This document shows, piece by piece, positions 60,659 through 64,000 of a stretch of DNA of 64,000 bases (position 1 is the first letter of the stretch; each line of letters starts with the position of its first letter). Location of the stretch: contig NZ_JACHEN010000006.1 in NCBI RefSeq assembly GCF_014205875.1, positions 62,001 through 126,000 of the forward strand, written 5' to 3'. Source of the stretch: Anaerosolibacter carboniphilus (lineage in GTDB: Bacteria; Bacillota; Clostridia; Peptostreptococcales; Thermotaleaceae). Both the position numbers and the translations under genes were made by a program. Under the pieces are notes generated by a model that saw only the letters and a list, made by a program, of their open reading frames with translations, was not told the origin of the DNA and did no database searches.

Positions 60659-62242
60659 ATGAAAAAACCTTTACGAAAGGGAAATGCAGTTTCGGTTCTT
60701 ACAGCAGAGGAAGCTGTTAAATTCATACCATATGGTGCGACTGTCGGATTTACAGGTGCTGGTGGCGGAATTCTTGAGGCCACTGAGGTAATTAAAGCCC
60801 TGTCAAATCGATTTAAAGAGTCTAATGAACCCAGAGACTTGACTTTCTGGCATACGACAGGATTAGGAGACCGTAATGATCGAGGCCTTTCTTCATTGGC
60901 TCAGAATGGATTAGTGAAAAGAATTTTTGGAGGTCATTGGGGACAATCACCGCGACTAGCTGAAATGGCTGAACGCAATGAAGTAGAAGCATATAACTTT
61001 CCACAGGGGGTTATGAGTCAGCTCTTAAGAACGGCTGCAGCAGGTCAACCAGGGATTCTTAGCCATGTTGGTTTGGGTACTTTTATTGATCCAAGGCAGC
61101 AAGGGGGAAAACTGAATGAGGTCACCACAGAAGATCTTGTTCAGCTCATGGAGATAGATGGTAGGGAATGGTTGTATTACCCTGTGGTTCCTATCGATGT
61201 AGCAATTATTAGGGGTACAACAGCTGATACAGAGGGTTATATCAGCATGGAAGATGAGATAACCTACTTGGATGCCTTGGCATTGGCACAAGCAGCCCAT
61301 AACAATGGAGGTATCGTTATCGCCCAGGTTCAGCGGTTAGTAAAGGGACGTACATTACACCCTAGATCCATTAAGATACCGGGCTATCTTGTGGATGCTT
61401 TAGTGGTTGTCGAGGATCAACCTCAACTCTATTCAGGTCAAGTAAATCGGTTCTTTTCCGGTGACTATGTTCTTGATACAGGCGAAGTAGTGCCATTACC
61501 CCTGAATGAACGAAAGGTGATTGTTCGCAGAGCTCTCATGGAGATAGCACCAGGCAATGTAGGAAATGTGGGCGTAGGAATTTCTGATGGTATTGGCGTA
61601 GTTGCTAGAGAAGAGGGAATCAGCGAAGAATTTACCCTTACAGTAGAAACCGGCCCCATTGGCGGTGTGACTGCCCAAGGAATCTTCTTTGGAGCCAGTG
61701 TAAACATGCAAGCGGTGCTGGATATGCCAGCCCAGTTTGACTTCTATGATGGCGGTGGACTTGATGTAGCTTTTCTAAGTTTTGCAGAGGTTGATCAAGC
61801 AGGGAATGTCAATGTTCATAAATTCAATGGAAAGATAATGGGCACAGGAGGCTTTGTTAATATCTGCCAGAACAGCAAAAAGGTTATTTTTAGCGGTACC
61901 TTAACTGCGGGAAGTTTGAAAAGCATAGTAGAAAATGGCGCAGTGCGAATTGATCAGGAAGGTAAATTCAAGAAATTCGTTGAACGAGTACCTGAAATAA
62001 CCTTTAATGGGCAGGATGCCATACGTAGAGGACAAACAGTGCTATATATTACTGAACGAGCTGTATTCCGTCTTGTAAAAGAAGGCCTTGAACTTTGCGA
62101 GGTTGCGCCAGGCATAGATATTGAAAAAGACATCGTTCAGCAAATGGGATTTACACCTAAGATTGCTAGTGATCTAAAGGAAATGGATCGACGCTTGTTT
62201 CTGACGGAGAAAATGGGTATTAGCACAGAATGGGGAAAGTAG
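60659..62242 (+). CDS. Acyl-CoA:acetate/propionate CoA-transferase (YdiF/PCT family)
   Basis: 527 residues from the ATG at 60659, 5 bases after AAGGAGTG. Fused alpha-beta CoA-transferase: GATVGFTGAGGGILEATEVI, GGHWGQSPRLAEM, VGLGTFIDPRQQGGK in the alpha half, then the catalytic Glu in TVETGPIGGVTAQGI and DFYDGGGLDVAFLSFAEVD in the beta half. It moves CoA from acetyl-, propionyl- or butyryl-CoA to a pathway acid, so it activates the substrate. First gene of a LacI-controlled operon. Confidence 0.93.
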   Translation: MKKPLRKGNAVSVLTAEEAVKFIPYGATVGFTGAGGGILEATEVIKALSNRFKESNEPRDLTFWHTTGLGDRNDRGLSSLAQNGLVKRIFGGHWGQSPRLAEMAERNEVEAYNFPQGVMSQLLRTAAAGQPGILSHVGLGTFIDPRQQGGKLNEVTTEDLVQLMEIDGREWLYYPVVPIDVAIIRGTTADTEGYISMEDEITYLDALALAQAAHNNGGIVIAQVQRLVKGRTLHPRSIKIPGYLVDALVVVEDQPQLYSGQVNRFFSGDYVLDTGEVVPLPLNERKVIVRRALMEIAPGNVGNVGVGISDGIGVVAREEGISEEFTLTVETGPIGGVTAQGIFFGASVNMQAVLDMPAQFDFYDGGGLDVAFLSFAEVDQAGNVNVHKFNGKIMGTGGFVNICQNSKKVIFSGTLTAGSLKSIVENGAVRIDQEGKFKKFVERVPEITFNGQDAIRRGQTVLYITERAVFRLVKEGLELCEVAPGIDIEKDIVQQMGFTPKIASDLKEMDRRLFLTEKMGISTEWGK

Positions 62243-62341
62243 GGCTGATTCCTAGACGAAGATAGGGTCATGAGGATTACGAGACAAAGAATAGAACTTA
62301 TTTCGATAAAATATATATTAAAATTTAAGGAGGAAAATGAT

Positions 62342-62776
62342 ATGAGCAATAGAGTACCATTTGAAATTGGAGATACCATATCCTATTCGAAAACCATCAG
62401 TGAATCCGATGTATATTTGTTTGCAGGGATTACGGGTGATTTTAGCCAAATGCATATGAATGAAGAATTTATGAAGACGACGCCTTATAAGACTAGAATC
62501 GTCCATGGGGTACTTACTTTTGCCCTAGCTTCTACTGCTTCTACCTTAATACAAGTTCAGGCAAAGGCTGAAATTCCAAGTGTCTCTTATGGTTATGACC
62601 GACTTCGCTTTATCAAGCCAGTATTTTTCGGGGACACAGTTACTGCCAAATATACGATTAGCGAAATTGATGAGGAAAATTTAAAATCTGTTGCGAAGGT
62701 AGAAGTTTATAATCAAAAGGGTGAATTGTGTACGGTGGCTCAACATATTTTAAAATTCATTCCTTTTGAAAAATAA
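62342..62776 (+). CDS. MaoC-like (hot-dog fold) enoyl-CoA hydratase/dehydratase
   Basis: 144 residues from the ATG at 62342 after AAGGAGG; in-frame codons upstream lack a site. Single hot-dog domain; hydratase-2 motif as AGITGDFSQMHMNEEF with catalytic Asp and His, and RIVHGVLTFALAS. These enzymes hydrate (R)-specific enoyl-CoA or dehydrate hydroxyacyl-CoA. Fits directly after a CoA-transferase. Confidence 0.88.
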   Translation: MSNRVPFEIGDTISYSKTISESDVYLFAGITGDFSQMHMNEEFMKTTPYKTRIVHGVLTFALASTASTLIQVQAKAEIPSVSYGYDRLRFIKPVFFGDTVTAKYTISEIDEENLKSVAKVEVYNQKGELCTVAQHILKFIPFEK

Positions 62777-62801
62777 ATATATTGGAGAAAGGGTGACGAG
62801 G

Positions 62802-63743
62802 ATGAAAATTTGTGTACTTGGTGCAGGAGCATTGGGCAGTTCCATTGGCAGCGTCCTCACAGAAGCAGGGGAAGAGGTTTATTTAATAGACCAATGGACA
62901 GATCATGTTAATGCCATGAATGAACATGGATTGAAGGTAAGGGAAGGATCAACGGATAAATTTGTGAAGGTTCAGGGCCGAACGAGCTGTACAGGAATTG
63001 GACCAGCAGACCTTGTTATCGTTCTAGTAAAATCCTTTCATACCAGGGAAGCCATCGAAAAAGCGGCGCCAATCATAGGGGATAAAACGATGGTGATGTC
63101 GCTGCAGAATGGTCTTGGCAATGAGGAGACCCTTGGTGAAGTTGTTGGAATGGAGCGTTTGATTGGTGGCAAGACTTATGTTGGTGGTGTGTTGCTTGGG
63201 CCAGGCCATATTATCGCCGGTACCAAGGGAAAATATACTTATATTGGAGAAATGGATGGTTCAATTACCGAAAGGATTACCAAGGTGGCTGAGGTGTTTA
63301 ATCGAGCGGGTTTATTGACTACAGTGAGTGAAAATATTGTAGGTATGATCTGGGATAAACTATTGATTAACGTCGCTACTGGTGCTTTGGCCGGTATCAC
63401 AAAATTACCTTATGGGGGATTGTACAAAATCCCAGAAATTAGGGATTGTGCATTTGCAGCCATATCAGAAGGAATTGCCGTGGCAAGTGCAAATGGTGTG
63501 AAGCTATCCGTAGAGGATCCTGAAAAGATTTGGTTGATGGCAGCCGAAGGATTACCCGATGAGTTTAAGACTTCAATGCTGCAAAGCCTAGAGAAAGGGC
63601 AGAAAACGGAGATCGATTTCATCAATGGGTCAGTGGTAAGATGGGGAGAGAAAAGCAATATACCGACACCTGTCAACAAAGCGCTGGTGGCTAGTGTTAA
63701 AGGAATTGAATATTGGATGGAGCATTATGGGGCGCAAGCTTAG
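62802..63743 (+). CDS. 2-dehydropantoate 2-reductase-like (ApbA/PanE family) dehydrogenase
   Basis: 313 residues from the ATG at 62802; GACGAGG precedes it. GxGxxG as CVLGAGALGSSIGSVLTEAG, TMVMSLQNGLGNEE, catalytic Lys/Asn segment WDKLLINVATGALAGITKLP, and ESE-like end region FINGSVVRWGEKSNIPTPVN with the substrate Ser/Asn. True PanE reduces ketopantoate with NADPH. In this operon, without panB or panC, it is more likely a hydroxy-acid dehydrogenase of the catabolic route. Confidence 0.88.
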   Translation: MKICVLGAGALGSSIGSVLTEAGEEVYLIDQWTDHVNAMNEHGLKVREGSTDKFVKVQGRTSCTGIGPADLVIVLVKSFHTREAIEKAAPIIGDKTMVMSLQNGLGNEETLGEVVGMERLIGGKTYVGGVLLGPGHIIAGTKGKYTYIGEMDGSITERITKVAEVFNRAGLLTTVSENIVGMIWDKLLINVATGALAGITKLPYGGLYKIPEIRDCAFAAISEGIAVASANGVKLSVEDPEKIWLMAAEGLPDEFKTSMLQSLEKGQKTEIDFINGSVVRWGEKSNIPTPVNKALVASVKGIEYWMEHYGAQA

Positions 63744-63778
63744 GTGTTTATGTCAATTGTAGAAGAGAGGTGGCCGCT

Positions 63779-64000
63779 ATGACTTATCAGAAAAAATCTT
63801 ACGTGGAACATACGGCAGTTCGTGTAAAAGATATTCAATGGCATATTCGTTTTTTTAGAGAAGTATTGGGCATGACAATTCGGAGTGTTGATGGAGCAGA
63901 AGAAGCGCCAAATCAAGTCTGGACAGTGGGAGGAATGCAGTTGATTTCCGATCCCAGCTTCGAAGGGCCAGAAGGGCGGATGGCCCACCTCGGCATAATG
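63779..64000 (+). CDS. VOC-superfamily protein, N-terminal part (cut by window end)
   Basis: ATG at 63779 after AAGAGAGGTGG; open to the window end, 74 codons. YVEHTAVRVKDIQWHIRFF gives the first beta-alpha unit with the metal His; VWTVGGMQLISDPSF and RMAHLGIM show the second strand set with another His. Two of three or four metal ligands are thus visible. Fits VOC epimerases, dioxygenases or lyases. It continues the CoA-transferase operon, so a CoA-thioester or 2-keto acid role is likely. Confidence 0.82.
   Translation, partial: MTYQKKSYVEHTAVRVKDIQWHIRFFREVLGMTIRSVDGAEEAPNQVWTVGGMQLISDPSFEGPEGRMAHLGIM

Overview
The window reads as a chromosomal segment of a low-GC, anaerobic, spore-forming member of the Clostridia. 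The supports are a Spo0E-type Asp phosphatase, strong AGGAGG ribosome binding sites with frequent TTG/GTG starts, a SAM-I riboswitch, CcpA-type cre boxes, citrate-fermentation genes and many CoA-linked, oxygen-independent catabolic genes. An Alkaliphilus/Natronincola-like relative is a guess. I saw no rRNA, tRNA, CRISPR array, transposase or prophage gene.

Layout. (1) 1-6.7 kb: the tail of an ATP-grasp protein, then a MacAB-like efflux operon (adaptor, FtsX-type permease, Gln/Gly-rich lipoprotein, ATPase) with an OmpR-type two-component pair. (2) 6.7-8.2 kb, minus strand: a YbdL-like methionine aminotransferase behind a SAM-I riboswitch with its own promoter. (3) 8.3-16.7 kb: a sensor kinase and an unusual REC-DUF2294 response regulator, then a 2-hydroxycarboxylate transporter, citDEF and a biotin-domain-less oxaloacetate decarboxylase alpha chain. 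(4) 16.8-19.8 kb: small metabolic and redox genes. (5) 20-32.1 kb: a complete galactose regulon (mglBAC, galK, galE, galT, galM, a GH42 beta-galactosidase and a GalR-type repressor) driven by a promoter with two cre boxes and separate GalR-like palindromes. (6) 32.2-43.4 kb: mixed housekeeping and accessory genes (orphan ClpP, FosB, Csp, Spo0E, a duplicated-domain membrane protein, an iron-sulfur flavoprotein, LarA with a symporter, a DMT exporter), with a block of REP-like palindromes at 38.6-38.9 kb.

(7) 43.4-56.2 kb is the most intriguing region. It is a catabolic cluster headed by a strong promoter with an IclR-like palindrome: HMG-CoA-lyase-like enzyme, CoA-acylating aldehyde dehydrogenase, ThDP lyase/decarboxylase, a shikimate/quinate dehydrogenase whose cofactor pocket looks NAD-type, a full TRAP transporter, an MFS carrier, an IclR regulator, a DMT transporter and an UlaG-like metallohydrolase. 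The four enzymes can be joined on paper into an oxygen-independent ring-opening route for quinate-like acids. That is inference only.

(8) 56.2-64 kb: a Gfo/Idh oxidoreductase, two paralogous LacI-family repressors and a CoA-transferase/MaoC/KPR/VOC operon that runs off the window. The two repressors sit between two operator families that differ at one symmetric base (GAATCGATTC versus GGATCGATCC), which looks like an in-situ example of repressor and operator duplication followed by divergence.
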